Source: JBKPCD01 sp046727175 (GTDB lineage: Bacteria; Acidobacteriota; Vicinamibacteria; Vicinamibacterales; 2-12-FULL-66-21). Taken from it: a DNA stretch of 37,333 nucleotides. Shown here in pieces: positions 8,287 through 15,858 of the stretch. The DNA is taken from NCBI GenBank assembly GCA_046727175.1, contig JBKPCD010000169.1:1-37333 (forward strand), written 5' to 3'. A program made the translations under genes and the position numbers. The notes beneath the pieces are model-generated. The model made no database searches. It saw only the letters and a list, made by a program, of their open reading frames with translations, and was not told the origin of the DNA. The first letter of the stretch is position 1. Every line of letters begins with the position of its first letter.

Positions 8287-9569
8287 ACCGAGGCGTGCGC
8301 CACGTCGGCGCGCACCAGCAGCGCCTCCCGAGCTCCTTCGGTAAATGGGCGATCCGGCGGAAGCACGATCGCCGCCGACCGCACGCGCTGGTGGGCGAGT
8401 TCGACGCCCGGTGGCGGCACGTCCTTGTCTACGAGGGCCTTGACCGCACGCACCAGCCGATGGCGCGCCATGATGATGCCGTTGTCGGTAGAGACCAGGT
8501 TCTCCTTCGTCCGGTCGACCACCGGCCCCATGCTTTCCTGTAGCGAGGCGTCCTGCATCGCGATGCCCTCGACACCGCTGAACGTCCTTCCGGCCTTCTG
8601 CCCCTCGCGATCGATCAAGTAGTCGTTGTCGCGGTTGGCGAGCGGTCGAAACGTGCCGGGAACGTATCTCACATGGATGCCCTTGCCGTCTCGCATGGCC
8701 GCAATCTCGGCGTCGGTCAGCCGGCGGAGCGGGTGATAGTCGAAGCTCCAGGTCCAGCAGTTCTCATCGTCGATGGGAATCCAGAAGTGGCCGTGGACCG
8801 AATGGTTGCCGCGCGGCGCGATCATCGTGAACGACGGCATTACCCACTGCGTGATGCGCCAGTAGTAGTTGCCTCCCTCCGCGTTTCTCCGTGCGCCGAT
8901 GTAGAGGCCGCCCGGGCTCTCCACGACCTCGAAGACGGGTCGCGCGTCGCTGAGGTTGTACTGGTTGCCGCGGGCGCCCTTGAACAGCGGGTCGGAGTTG
9001 AGATCCCCGCGGTGGAGCCACGAGACGTGGCTCGAATCGATCCCGCCTTCCATCGCCTGCAGCCAGTTGGATTCCTGGAGCCGCTTGCTCGTGAACGTCT
9101 GGGGCGGCGGCACCATGATGAACTCCCACTCCGGCAGAGGCGGTTGCTTCTCGGGCGGGCCCATGTAGGTCCAGAGGACGCCCCCGCGCTCGACCAGGGG
9201 GTAGGACTTCAGCTTGATCTTCTTGCGGAACCCGGATTCCTCCGGCTCGGAAGGCACGTCCAGGCACTGGCCGGTCACGTCGTACTTCCACCCATGATAG
9301 GGGCAGCGCAGGCCGCATTCCTCGTTCCGGCCGAACCAGAGCGACACGCCTCGGTGGGCGCAGAACTCGTCGATGAGGCCGTAGCGGCCGTCGGTGTCTC
9401 GAAACGCCACCAGCCGCTCGGAGAGCAGCTTCACGCGGACGGGCGGGCAGTCGTTCTCGGGCAACTCCCCAGCCAGTAACGCTGGAATCCAGTACGACCG
9501 AAAGAGGCGGCCCGAGGGCGTGCCGGGGCCGGTCTGCGTCAGCAGGTCGTTCTGTTCCTTTTTCAGCAT
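8283..9569 (-). CDS. Rieske aromatic-ring oxygenase, phthalate 4,5-dioxygenase-like
   Basis: Oxygenase component of 428 residues that would hydroxylate an aromatic carboxylic acid using electrons from a ferredoxin. Seen: Rieske [2Fe-2S] ligands Cys70/His72 in CAHRG and Cys89/His92 in CPYHGWKYD, then the mononuclear-iron motif EGGIDSSHVSWLH with Asp178, His181 and His186. The N-terminal region (LTQTGPGTP, CPPVRVKLL, RNEECGLRCPYHGWK) strongly resembles the phthalate 4,5-dioxygenase oxygenase (Pht3/OphA2) group as I know it. ATG 9569 has GGAG 8 nt upstream. It is divergent from the Rieske ferredoxin, and an operator lies between them. The real substrate may be another ortho-carboxylated aromatic. 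Confidence 0.92.
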   Translation of the reverse strand: MLKKEQNDLLTQTGPGTPSGRLFRSYWIPALLAGELPENDCPPVRVKLLSERLVAFRDTDGRYGLIDEFCAHRGVSLWFGRNEECGLRCPYHGWKYDVTGQCLDVPSEPEESGFRKKIKLKSYPLVERGGVLWTYMGPPEKQPPLPEWEFIMVPPPQTFTSKRLQESNWLQAMEGGIDSSHVSWLHRGDLNSDPLFKGARGNQYNLSDARPVFEVVESPGGLYIGARRNAEGGNYYWRITQWVMPSFTMIAPRGNHSVHGHFWIPIDDENCWTWSFDYHPLRRLTDAEIAAMRDGKGIHVRYVPGTFRPLANRDNDYLIDREGQKAGRTFSGVEGIAMQDASLQESMGPVVDRTKENLVSTDNGIIMARHRLVRAVKALVDKDVPPPGVELAHQRVRSAAIVLPPDRPFTEGAREALLVRADVAHASV

Positions 9570-9587
9570 GGCTCGGACTCCGCTTCC

Positions 9588-9602
9588 AATGGTCTGACCT
9601 AT
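9588..9602. promoter_or_regulatory. Operator 3, shared by the divergent Rieske genes
   Basis: AATGGTCTGACCTAT lies between the Rieske oxygenase (minus) and Rieske ferredoxin (plus). Its right half supplies the apparent -35 element of the ferredoxin promoter, so a bound regulator would block RNA polymerase there. Confidence 0.72.
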
Positions 9603-9622
9603 CCCGGCAGATCTCGTATACT
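9594..9622 (+). promoter_or_regulatory. Predicted promoter of the Rieske ferredoxin
   Basis: CTGACC at 9594-9599, a 17-nt spacer, then TATACT at 9617-9622 form a good sigma70-type -35/-10 pair. Transcription would begin near 9629. The -35 overlaps operator 3, which is the usual layout for repression. Confidence 0.6.
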
Positions 9623-9680
9623 GGATGCGTTCATGACGCTACCACCCGCTTCCGTTCAGCGTCAATCCGGAGTTCTGGGG

Positions 9681-9998
9681 ATGCAGGAGGCGTCACGGAT
9701 CGAGCTGTGCAAGGTCGGTGACGTGGCTCCCGGCGAGGTCTTGAAGGTCGAAACCGCCGTCGGCCTCACCGTCGCGGTGTTCAACCTCGACGGCACGTTC
9801 TACGTGACGGACGACGCCTGCACGCACGGGCCCGGGTCGCTCTCCGAGGGGTGCATCGACGGGGACAACATCGAGTGCAACTTTCACCAGGGTGTGTTCA
9901 ATATCCGGACCGGCGAGGTGGTGCAGCCGCCGTGCATCGTCCCGATCAGGACCTACAGAACTGTCGTCGTCGAGGGCGCGGTTTACATCGATGTCTGA
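9681..9998 (+). CDS. Rieske [2Fe-2S] ferredoxin
   Basis: Small electron carrier of 105 residues, related to BphF/biphenyl-dioxygenase ferredoxins. It would pass electrons from the FAD reductase (6433-7644) to the Rieske oxygenase (8283-9569). Seen: cluster ligands Cys47-Thr-His49 in DACTHGPGSLSEG and Cys66-x2-His69 in CNFHQG. Length and order match the family. I chose ATG 9681 because GGAG at 9669-9672 lies 8 nt upstream and the family starts here; ATG 9633 would add 16 residues without a clear ribosome-binding site. It is transcribed away from the oxygenase from a promoter overlapped by operator 3. Confidence 0.9.
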   Translation: MQEASRIELCKVGDVAPGEVLKVETAVGLTVAVFNLDGTFYVTDDACTHGPGSLSEGCIDGDNIECNFHQGVFNIRTGEVVQPPCIVPIRTYRTVVVEGAVYIDV

Positions 9999-10023
9999 GT
10001 CCTTCAGCGGTGGCGAAGTCGGG

Positions 10024-11016
10024 TCAAATCCTGAACGCTTCCAGTGTCTCGGGAGCGAACAACTGCTCCGGTTCCAGCCGCTCCTTTGCCAATCCCTGTT
10101 CGAGCGCGTAGCGGAGGAACGTGACGAGCGCCTGGCGATTGCCGTCGAGCCCGTACGGCCAAAAATCATCTCCCATCTCCCGGCGGATCTCGTCGAGGTT
10201 CGCGATGAGCCACGGCAGCATGGTCTTCGGCGCGGCGGTCTGGCGCAGATCCTCGTAAGCCTGCTGTCGGGCGGCATCGAACGCCTTGTAGAGCGACCGT
10301 GCGATCCAGGGATGGCGTTCGTACAGGTCTCGCCGAATGACGACCGTGTGCATGATCGGGAAGATGCGCGTCCTCCGGTAGTACTCCCGCTCGGTCGCCG
10401 CGAAATCCTCGAAGAGCCGTCGGACCGTGCCGCCTCCGTTCTCGAAGGTCGACGGCGTCCGTGCCGTGTAGAGCGCGTCGATGTCGCCGTGCGCCAACAT
10501 CGACGAGAGCGTCTGGCCTGGGCCGATCGGCTGCACGCGAATGTCGGACGGCAGATCGAGAGGAAGTTTCTCGGGTCGTCCCGGTTCCTCCTCGCCGCCC
10601 GTGCAATAGATCGCGCTGTTGACGGGAACACCGTGCCATTCGGCGAGAATCCCTCTGATCCAGACGGGCGCCGTCATTTGATACTCAGGCGTGCCGATCC
10701 TTCGGCCGATCAGATCCGCGGGCTGTCGGATGCCGGCGTTCGCATTGACGTAGATGCAGGAGTGCCGGAAACAACGCGACGGAAACACCGGAATCGCAAT
10801 GAATGGCCGCTCGGGTCTGAACAGCGAGACGACGTACGAGGAGAGCGACATCTCCGCGGCATCGAACTCACGATGCCGCAGCATCCGGAAGAACGTTTCC
10901 TCGACCGGCAGGCTCAGGTAGATCAGGTCGATGCCGTCTGGCTGGATTCGCCCTTCGAGCAGCGCCCGGGTGCGATCGTAATTCCAGCACGCCAGCGTCA
11001 GTCGCAGCTTCGACAC
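10024..11016 (-). CDS. 4,5-dihydroxyphthalate decarboxylase-like protein
   Basis: Protein of 330 residues strongly resembling the Pht5/OphC family, which removes CO2 from 4,5-dihydroxyphthalate to give protocatechuate. The fold is that of periplasmic binding proteins, but there is no signal peptide, in keeping with a cytoplasmic enzyme. Seen: start LRLTLACWNYDRTRALLEG, then FRMLRHREFDAAEMSLSSY, RCFRHSCIYVNANAGI, LIGRRIGTPEYQMTAPVW and DIDALYTARTPSTF, all familiar from this group. The GTG start at 11016 has AAGGAG just upstream. Next to a phthalate-dioxygenase-like oxygenase it suggests a phthalate-type route to protocatechuate, although many members act on unknown substrates. Confidence 0.85.
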   Translation of the reverse strand: MSKLRLTLACWNYDRTRALLEGRIQPDGIDLIYLSLPVEETFFRMLRHREFDAAEMSLSSYVVSLFRPERPFIAIPVFPSRCFRHSCIYVNANAGIRQPADLIGRRIGTPEYQMTAPVWIRGILAEWHGVPVNSAIYCTGGEEEPGRPEKLPLDLPSDIRVQPIGPGQTLSSMLAHGDIDALYTARTPSTFENGGGTVRRLFEDFAATEREYYRRTRIFPIMHTVVIRRDLYERHPWIARSLYKAFDAARQQAYEDLRQTAAPKTMLPWLIANLDEIRREMGDDFWPYGLDGNRQALVTFLRYALEQGLAKERLEPEQLFAPETLEAFRI

Positions 11017-11116
11017 GCGACTCCTTCATCTCGGGCTGCCGTTCGCGCAGGGCACGGTCGGCTCTGCGCGTCAGGGTTTCGCCGGTGTCGGCAGGAGCGG
11101 CCGCCCAAGCGCAGCG

Positions 11117-11146
11117 TTGCCGAACATACCACGCGTACTGTATAAC
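11117..11146 (+). promoter_or_regulatory. Predicted promoter of the ligJ-like gene
   Basis: TTGCCG at 11117-11122, an 18-nt spacer and TATAAC at 11141-11146 precede the hydratase gene by about 100 bp. No copy of the cluster operator is seen in this 230-bp gap, so this gene may be controlled differently. Confidence 0.5.
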
Positions 11147-11247
11147 CGCATGCCCACCGCAGCCGACCCTCGTCGTCCACGTCATCGTGCGCTCCTCGCG
11201 CACGCCGCGATCTCCGAGACGGCAGGCGTGCGAGGAGAACGCTCCGC

Positions 11248-12276
11248 ATGATCATCGATGCGCACGGCCATTACACGACTGTTCCTGCCGGGATGCGGGT
11301 ATTTCGGGCGCTGCAGATATCGAACATGGGGCGGCCCAAGAAGACGCCGATCACCATCAGCGACGACGAGATTCGGACCTCCCTCGAGAACGGCCAGGTC
11401 AAGCTGCTCGACGAGCGCGGGATCGATCTGATGCTTTTTTCCCCGATGGCATCGGCGATGGGCCACCACTTCGGCAGCGCCCTCGTGAGCCGGCACTGGA
11501 CGGAGGTCAGCAATGATCTCATTCACCGCGCCTGCAAGCTCTATCCGGATCGGTTCGCAGGAGTGTGCGCCCTCCCGCAGTCGCCGGGCGTCAGCCCGCG
11601 CGAATCGGTTGAAGAGCTCCGGCGGTGCGTGCTGGAGCTCGGGTTCGTCGGCTGCAACCTGAATCCCGATCCGTCGGGCGGCTACTGGACGGACCCGCCG
11701 CTCGGAGACGAATGGTGGTATCCGATTTACGAGGCGCTCGTCGCGCTGGACGTCCCGGCGATGGTCCATGCGTCGGCCACGTGCAACCCGGCGTTCCACA
11801 CCACAGGATCGCACTACTTGAACGTCGACAGCACGGCCTTCATGCAGCTGCTGGAATCCCGCGTATTTGCGGACTTTCCGAAGTTACGGCTCATCATCTC
11901 GCACGGCGGAGGCAATGTTCCGTATCAGGCCGCCCGGTACCGGGCACTCTGCCTCATGAACAAGTGGGAGCCGTTCGAGACCTTCATCGGGCGGCTCTAT
12001 TTCGATACGACCGTCTACAACCAGGACGCGATGGATCTCTTGCTGAGAGTCGTCGGCGTCGATAACGTGCTGTTCGCTTCTGAGATGCTCGGCGGCGTGA
12101 CGACGATCGACCCGCTCACGGGCCGCTACTTCGACGATAACAAGCCATGCCTCGACATGGTCGACTGGCTGACGGCTGCGGACCGCAGGAAGATTTTCGA
12201 GGAGAACGTGGTGAGGGTCTATCCTCGTCTAGCGTCAATTCTCGGGCGGCGCCAGAAACAGGTTCGCGCAGTGTGA
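11248..12276 (+). CDS. ligJ: 4-oxalomesaconate hydratase (LigJ-like)
   Basis: Amidohydrolase-superfamily hydratase, 342 residues, the same length as Sphingobium LigJ. LigJ hydrates 4-oxalomesaconate to 4-carboxy-4-hydroxy-2-oxoadipate in the protocatechuate 4,5-cleavage pathway. Seen: metal motif DAHGHY with His6 and His8; the LigJ-like block LPQSPGVSPRES; GCNLNPDPSGGYWTDPPL; VHASATCNPAFHTTGSHYLN; ISHGGG; and FASEMLGGV near the end. These match LigJ closely as I recall it. GAGGAG at 11232-11237 lies 10 nt before the ATG. It implies that protocatechuate or a similar diol is cleaved at the 4,5 bond, but no ring-cleaving dioxygenase is inside the window. The product could be cleaved by the HpaI-type aldolase at 5571. 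Confidence 0.9.
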   Translation: MIIDAHGHYTTVPAGMRVFRALQISNMGRPKKTPITISDDEIRTSLENGQVKLLDERGIDLMLFSPMASAMGHHFGSALVSRHWTEVSNDLIHRACKLYPDRFAGVCALPQSPGVSPRESVEELRRCVLELGFVGCNLNPDPSGGYWTDPPLGDEWWYPIYEALVALDVPAMVHASATCNPAFHTTGSHYLNVDSTAFMQLLESRVFADFPKLRLIISHGGGNVPYQAARYRALCLMNKWEPFETFIGRLYFDTTVYNQDAMDLLLRVVGVDNVLFASEMLGGVTTIDPLTGRYFDDNKPCLDMVDWLTAADRRKIFEENVVRVYPRLASILGRRQKQVRAV

Positions 12277-12335
12277 TGGTGTTGCCGGTTAGACGCGCGC
12301 CCGTCAGCGACGTCGTGATGGGAGCCGGAGGGAGG

Positions 12336-12420
12336 TTCTAAACGTTCTAAAGGTGCTAAAGGTGCTAAAGGTGCTAAGGGTTCTGAGGAGTTCTTAGGTT
12401 CTCGGTTCCTTAGGTTCTGA
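12336..12420. repeat. Degenerate 9-mer array, (GTGCTAAAG)n
   Basis: Tandem units GTTCTAAAC, GTTCTAAAG, GTGCTAAAG (three times), then looser GTTCTGAGG/GTTCTTAG/GTTCTCG/GTTCCTTAG units fill the gap after the ligJ-like gene. The units are close copies of one another but unlike those of the other arrays in the window. Confidence 0.7.
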
Positions 12421-12431
12421 TTACTCACGCC

Positions 12432-12527
12432 CAGCGCGCCGAAAGACGCGCTGCGGGGCGCCCGCGAGCGAAGTCGAAGCGCAACGGGAGCGAGGGCGTA
12501 AGGGGGGCCGGGGACGAAGTCCCCCGG
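12432..12527. repeat. GC-rich intergenic block with two hairpins
   Basis: CAGCGCG at 12432-12438 pairs with CGCGCTG at 12447-12453. Further on, GGGGAC at 12510-12515 pairs with GTCCCC at 12519-12524 across a GAA loop, just before the ribosome-binding site of the dehydrogenase. The block has a low-complexity look and could be a dispersed extragenic element. The second hairpin could also affect access to the dehydrogenase start. Confidence 0.45.
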
Positions 12528-12547
12528 ATAAGGTTGGAGGTGCCGGG

Positions 12548-13684
12548 TTGTCGAAAAAAGTTTTGACGGCGATGAAGGTGGGACCGTCCACCACCGAGCT
12601 GCGGGAAATGGACCTGCCCGACATACCTCCCGATGCGGCGCTGCTGAGGGTGGCGGTCGCGGGCGTGTGCGGCACGGACGTCAGCCAGTACCGCCTGCCG
12701 CTCCGGGGCGCGCCGCTCATCATGGGTCACGAGAACGTGGGATACCTCGCGAAAGTAGGCCGCACGTTCGCCGCTCACAAGGGCGTGAAGGAAGGGGACC
12801 TGATGTTCCTCGAACATTACGTCCCGTGCGGCCATTGTGAATGGGATCACATGGGTGAGTACCGTCACTGCGCCGCGACCGAGTGGTTCTACGATCCGAA
12901 AGCGATCCGGTACGGCTACACGTCGATCGAGATTCCGCCGTCACTCTGGGGCGGGTTCAGCGAGTACTTATATCTTCCGCTCAACGCGGTCCTTCACAAG
13001 GTCCCGGCAGGGCTGACGCCCGAGCAGGCCGGCCTCGGTACGCCGATGTCGAACGGGATTCAGTGGACGCTCATCGATTCGGGAGTGGGCTACGGCTCGA
13101 CTGTCCTCGTCCAGGGTCCGGGCCAGCAGGGTCTGTGCTGCGTCATGGCCGCCAAGCATGCGGGCGCGGAGCGTGTCATCGTGACCGGGACGTCGAGCGA
13201 CGTTCGCCGCCTCGAGGTCGCCAAGGCCCTTGGCGCCGATGAGGTCATCGATGTGCAGAGCGAGGACCCGCTCGCACGCATCCGCGAGATCACCGACGGC
13301 CGCGGCGTCGACGTTGTGGTCGACTGCACGTCGGGAGCCGGCACGGCGCCGGTGCTCCTCGGCATCGAGGCGACCAAGCGACGGGGCGGCACGATGGTGG
13401 TGCAGGCAGACGGCAACCAGGAATTTCCATCGTTTCCCATCGGCCGCCTGACGCGAAAGGGCATGACGCTCAAGAGCGCGCGCGGTCACTCGTACCGGGC
13501 CGTGGAGCTGGCACTTCACCAGCTCGCGACGCAGCGCTTTCCAATCGACTTGATCATGACGCATCGATTTGGTCTCGGGGAAGTCGACTACGCGATCAAG
13601 TCGGTCGGCGGCCAGGGCGCGGCAGGCGCCATTCACGTCTCGGTGATGCCGTGGAACACGCAGAGCGGCGGCGGTAGGCGCTGA
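12548..13684 (+). CDS. Zinc-dependent MDR alcohol dehydrogenase
   Basis: NAD(P)-dependent dehydrogenase of the medium-chain (GroES plus Rossmann) family, 378 residues, cytoplasmic. Seen: catalytic zinc residues Cys41 in GVCGTD and His61-Glu62 in GHEN; a cysteine-poor structural lobe CGHCEWDHMGEYRHC, with three Cys in place of the usual four; and the cofactor motif QGPGQQG near residue 188. The start is TTG at 12548 with GGAGG at 12536-12540 7 nt upstream; ATG 12572 is possible. It is followed after 3 nt by a class II aldolase, so the two form an operon. In the cluster it could oxidise a diol or hydroxy acid, perhaps the dihydrodiol of the Rieske product, for which no GFO/IDH-type dehydrogenase is seen nearby. 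Confidence 0.88.
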   Translation: MSKKVLTAMKVGPSTTELREMDLPDIPPDAALLRVAVAGVCGTDVSQYRLPLRGAPLIMGHENVGYLAKVGRTFAAHKGVKEGDLMFLEHYVPCGHCEWDHMGEYRHCAATEWFYDPKAIRYGYTSIEIPPSLWGGFSEYLYLPLNAVLHKVPAGLTPEQAGLGTPMSNGIQWTLIDSGVGYGSTVLVQGPGQQGLCCVMAAKHAGAERVIVTGTSSDVRRLEVAKALGADEVIDVQSEDPLARIREITDGRGVDVVVDCTSGAGTAPVLLGIEATKRRGGTMVVQADGNQEFPSFPIGRLTRKGMTLKSARGHSYRAVELALHQLATQRFPIDLIMTHRFGLGEVDYAIKSVGGQGAAGAIHVSVMPWNTQSGGGRR

Positions 13685-13687
13685 ACC

Positions 13688-14413
13688 GTGCCGGACGCCG
13701 CGTCACCGCCGGTGGTGGTGCAGCAGCTGGTCGACGCCATCCGCATGCTGACGCACGCCGGGATGATCGACCACAGCGGCCATTGCAGCGCGCGTCGAGA
13801 CGACGGCTCGTTCTACGTCAACTCGGGCGCCTCGGTACGCGTGGCGCTCACCGAGCGGGATATCGTCGCCGTCGACTTCGAGGGTGCGCTGGTCGAGGGC
13901 AGCGCCCGCCCGCCGCTCGAGTTCCCACTGCACGCCGAGATCTACCGCGCGCGGCCGGACGTCAATGCCGTGATGCACACGCATCCGCAATGGTCGACTT
14001 TTCTGACCATGGTCGGCGCGGCATTCAGGCCGGTGTATGCGCAGGGGACGCTGCTTGGCGACGTCCCCGTCATGGATTCGCCGTTGTCGGTGAACAGCCG
14101 TCCCATGGGCGAACGAGTCGCTGCGACCCTCGGGCGGGGACGCGCGGTGCTGCTCAAATCCCACGGAGCCGCCATCGTAGGCGCGAACGTCATCGAGTGT
14201 TTCGCGCTCACCGCATATCTCGAAGAGAATGCCTACCGGCAGTACATGGCCCTGCGAATCGGTTCCCCGTACGTCTTCAGCGACGCGGAGCAGCACGCGT
14301 GCCGCGAGCGCCTGTGGTCGCCCAGCCTCTTTCAGAAGGTCTGGGAACACTACCGCTCGAAGGTGGAGTCAATCGGGCCGTCTTTCGACCGTCGACCCAC
14401 CGCCGACCGTTGA
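13688..14413 (+). CDS. Class II aldolase/adducin-family protein
   Basis: Zinc-dependent aldolase or decarboxylase fold, 241 residues. Seen: PPLEFPLHAEIY with Glu78, the likely catalytic acid; HTHPQW with metal ligands His97 and His99; and SHGAAIVG with the third His near residue 158. Family members include fuculose-phosphate aldolase and decarboxylases of aromatic diol acids such as 3,4-dihydroxyphthalate. Given the neighbours, decarboxylation of a dihydroxy aromatic acid is an attractive guess. The start is GTG 13688, only 3 nt after the dehydrogenase stop. The last codons run into a degenerate CGACCGT repeat array, so the C-terminal tail (DRRPTADR) is repeat-coded. Confidence 0.87.
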   Translation: MPDAASPPVVVQQLVDAIRMLTHAGMIDHSGHCSARRDDGSFYVNSGASVRVALTERDIVAVDFEGALVEGSARPPLEFPLHAEIYRARPDVNAVMHTHPQWSTFLTMVGAAFRPVYAQGTLLGDVPVMDSPLSVNSRPMGERVAATLGRGRAVLLKSHGAAIVGANVIECFALTAYLEENAYRQYMALRIGSPYVFSDAEQHACRERLWSPSLFQKVWEHYRSKVESIGPSFDRRPTADR

Positions 14414-14438
14414 CTGGCGACCGTCGGCTGCCGACTGA
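14385..14438. repeat. Degenerate CGACCGT array overlapping a gene end
   Basis: Units CGACCGT, CGACCCA, CGACCGTTGACT and CGACCGTCGGCT, then GCCGACTG, begin inside the last codons of the class II aldolase and continue past its stop. It is the GC-rich counterpart of the other intergenic arrays. Confidence 0.55.
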
Positions 14439-14444
14439 AGATTG

Positions 14445-14459
14445 AATGGTCCGACCTCT
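14445..14459. promoter_or_regulatory. Operator 4 of the AATGGTCNGACCTTT family
   Basis: AATGGTCCGACCTCT lies 35 bp before the first TGA-interrupted propeller gene. It links that exported protein to the same control as the catabolic enzymes. Confidence 0.7.
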
Positions 14460-14481
14460 AGCCGGACCGGTGTTCGTGGGC

Positions 14482-14487
14482 TAGAAT
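14482..14487 (+). promoter_or_regulatory. Possible -10 box for a leaderless message
   Basis: TAGAAT lies 6 nt before the GTG start at 14494, so the transcript would begin at or next to the start codon. No good -35 is seen at the expected distance. The call rests on the -10 match only. Confidence 0.35.
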
Positions 14488-14493
14488 TCGTCC

Positions 14494-15816
14494 GTGCGAC
14501 GACACCTCGCCCTTGTGTCCCTCGCGCTCCTGCTCCTGACCAGCGGAGGTCATGACCGCGGCGTTGTTGCAGCGATCGGCCGGCTCGTCAAGACCGAGCC
14601 GATGGATTTCTGCACGATCCCGTCGGAGGAAGTCCGCGCGCAGCGGCGGGCTGAAGCCGCCGGGAGCGCCGTGTCCCCGCAGGCGCGAGCTTTCATCGAC
14701 CCCACGCGGAAGGTTCGTGACGCGTACCCGGCCTTTGCTGCCGTCGCCGGCGACTCGACGCGCGACGAGGTCGTGTTCACCGACGAGAATCTCTTCCAGA
14801 TCCTCGTGTACGACCGCACGGAGAACACACCGGCCGGCGTCCCCGCGAGCCGGCCCAAACGAATCATCGTCGGTCCGAACACGGACATCGAATTTCAGTC
14901 CGGCCTGTACGTCGATCAGAAGACGGGGGATATCTTCGCGCCGAACAACGACACGCGCGACACGCTGGTCGTTTTCAAACACGGATCGAGCGGCGACTCC
15001 GCGCCGATTCGCCGGGTGGAAACACCACACGGCACGTTCGGCGCTCTCGTCGACGAAGCACACGACGAGCTGTTCATGACGGAGCAGCACGACAGCGCCA
15101 TCGTCGTCTACCGGAAGGATGCAACTCAGGAGGAATCGCCCGTGCGATACCTGCAGGGCGCACACACCGGCCTGCAGGATCCCCACGGCATCGCTCTCGA
15201 CCCGAGAGAGGACGTGATCTTCGTCGCGAATTACGGCTACACGCACGACGTGGCGTTCACCGACAAACCCAAGACGGGCGTGAATCAGGCGGGCAATCGG
15301 GACGGGAAGAGCAACTGGCCTCTCGGCCGCGAATTCGCGGTCCCCGGGTCGGGCACGATCAACGCGCCGTCGATCACCGTCTACATGCGATCGGCTTCCG
15401 GCGACGCGGCGCCGCTGCGCACGATTCGGGGACCCGACACGGGCCTGAACTGGCCGACCGGCCTGGCGTTCGATCCCGTCGCGCGCGAGCTGTTCGTCGC
15501 CAACGATGCGGCGCACGAAGTTCTCGTCTTCGACGCAGCGGCGAGTGGCAACGTCAAACCCACACGACGCCTCAAAGGCCCGCGAACGAAGCTCGCGAAT
15601 CCCACCAGCGTCTTCGCCGACACGAAAAACCGCGAGCTCTGGGTCGCCAACTTCGGCGGACACTCCGCGACCGTCTACAACCTCGCCGCGTCGGGGGACG
15701 CCGTGCCCAAGCGGATCATCCGAAACGCGCCTGAGGGCACGCCTTCGCTCATGATCGGCAACCCTGGCGCCGTCGGGTACGATTCGAAGCGCGAACAGAT
15801 CCTCGTCCCCAATTGA
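14494..15816 (+). CDS. Exported beta-propeller A, part before the in-frame TGA
   Basis: First 440 residues of a secreted beta-propeller. GTG start, then signal peptide LALVSLALLLLTSGG and one cysteine, Cys40, soon after it. About 45-50-residue repeats follow the pattern TGLxxPxGIAxDxxxxExFVANYGxxxxxVFxxxASGxxxPxRxIxG, for example near 15175-15230 and 15440-15560. The ORF ends at TGA 15814-15816 in VPN-TGA-V, and the same frame stays open to 16641 with further propeller repeats. I read the two parts as one 715-residue protein with a recoded residue 441. The alternatives are a true stop with re-initiation at the adjacent GTG, or decay. An operator at 14445 places it in the aromatic regulon. Confidence 0.85.
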   Translation: MRRHLALVSLALLLLTSGGHDRGVVAAIGRLVKTEPMDFCTIPSEEVRAQRRAEAAGSAVSPQARAFIDPTRKVRDAYPAFAAVAGDSTRDEVVFTDENLFQILVYDRTENTPAGVPASRPKRIIVGPNTDIEFQSGLYVDQKTGDIFAPNNDTRDTLVVFKHGSSGDSAPIRRVETPHGTFGALVDEAHDELFMTEQHDSAIVVYRKDATQEESPVRYLQGAHTGLQDPHGIALDPREDVIFVANYGYTHDVAFTDKPKTGVNQAGNRDGKSNWPLGREFAVPGSGTINAPSITVYMRSASGDAAPLRTIRGPDTGLNWPTGLAFDPVARELFVANDAAHEVLVFDAAASGNVKPTRRLKGPRTKLANPTSVFADTKNRELWVANFGGHSATVYNLAASGDAVPKRIIRNAPEGTPSLMIGNPGAVGYDSKREQILVPN

Positions 15817-15858
15817 GTGGCCCATCCGCAGATAGCGGTGTTCGCCAGGCTGGCGGAC
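15814..15858 (+). other. In-frame TGA with SECIS-like double hairpin, copy A
   Basis: TGA 15814-15816 is followed after 9 nt by hairpin 1 (CCGC 15826-15829 pairing with GCGG 15835-15838, loop AGATA). Hairpin 2 spans 15840-15858: stem GUUCGCC/GGCGGAC, loop AGGCU, starting 23 nt after the TGA. Compared with copies B and C, pair 4 of hairpin 1 is C-G instead of A-U, and one inner pair of hairpin 2 is C-G instead of U-A, so both stems covary. Known bacterial SECIS elements are small stem-loops just downstream of UGA with a G early in the loop, which fits. Confidence 0.65.

Noticed and set aside
10024..11016. ABC-transporter substrate-binding protein of the NMT1/thiamine type
   Set aside because: The fold is related, but there is no signal peptide or lipobox and the motifs fit 4,5-dihydroxyphthalate decarboxylase better.
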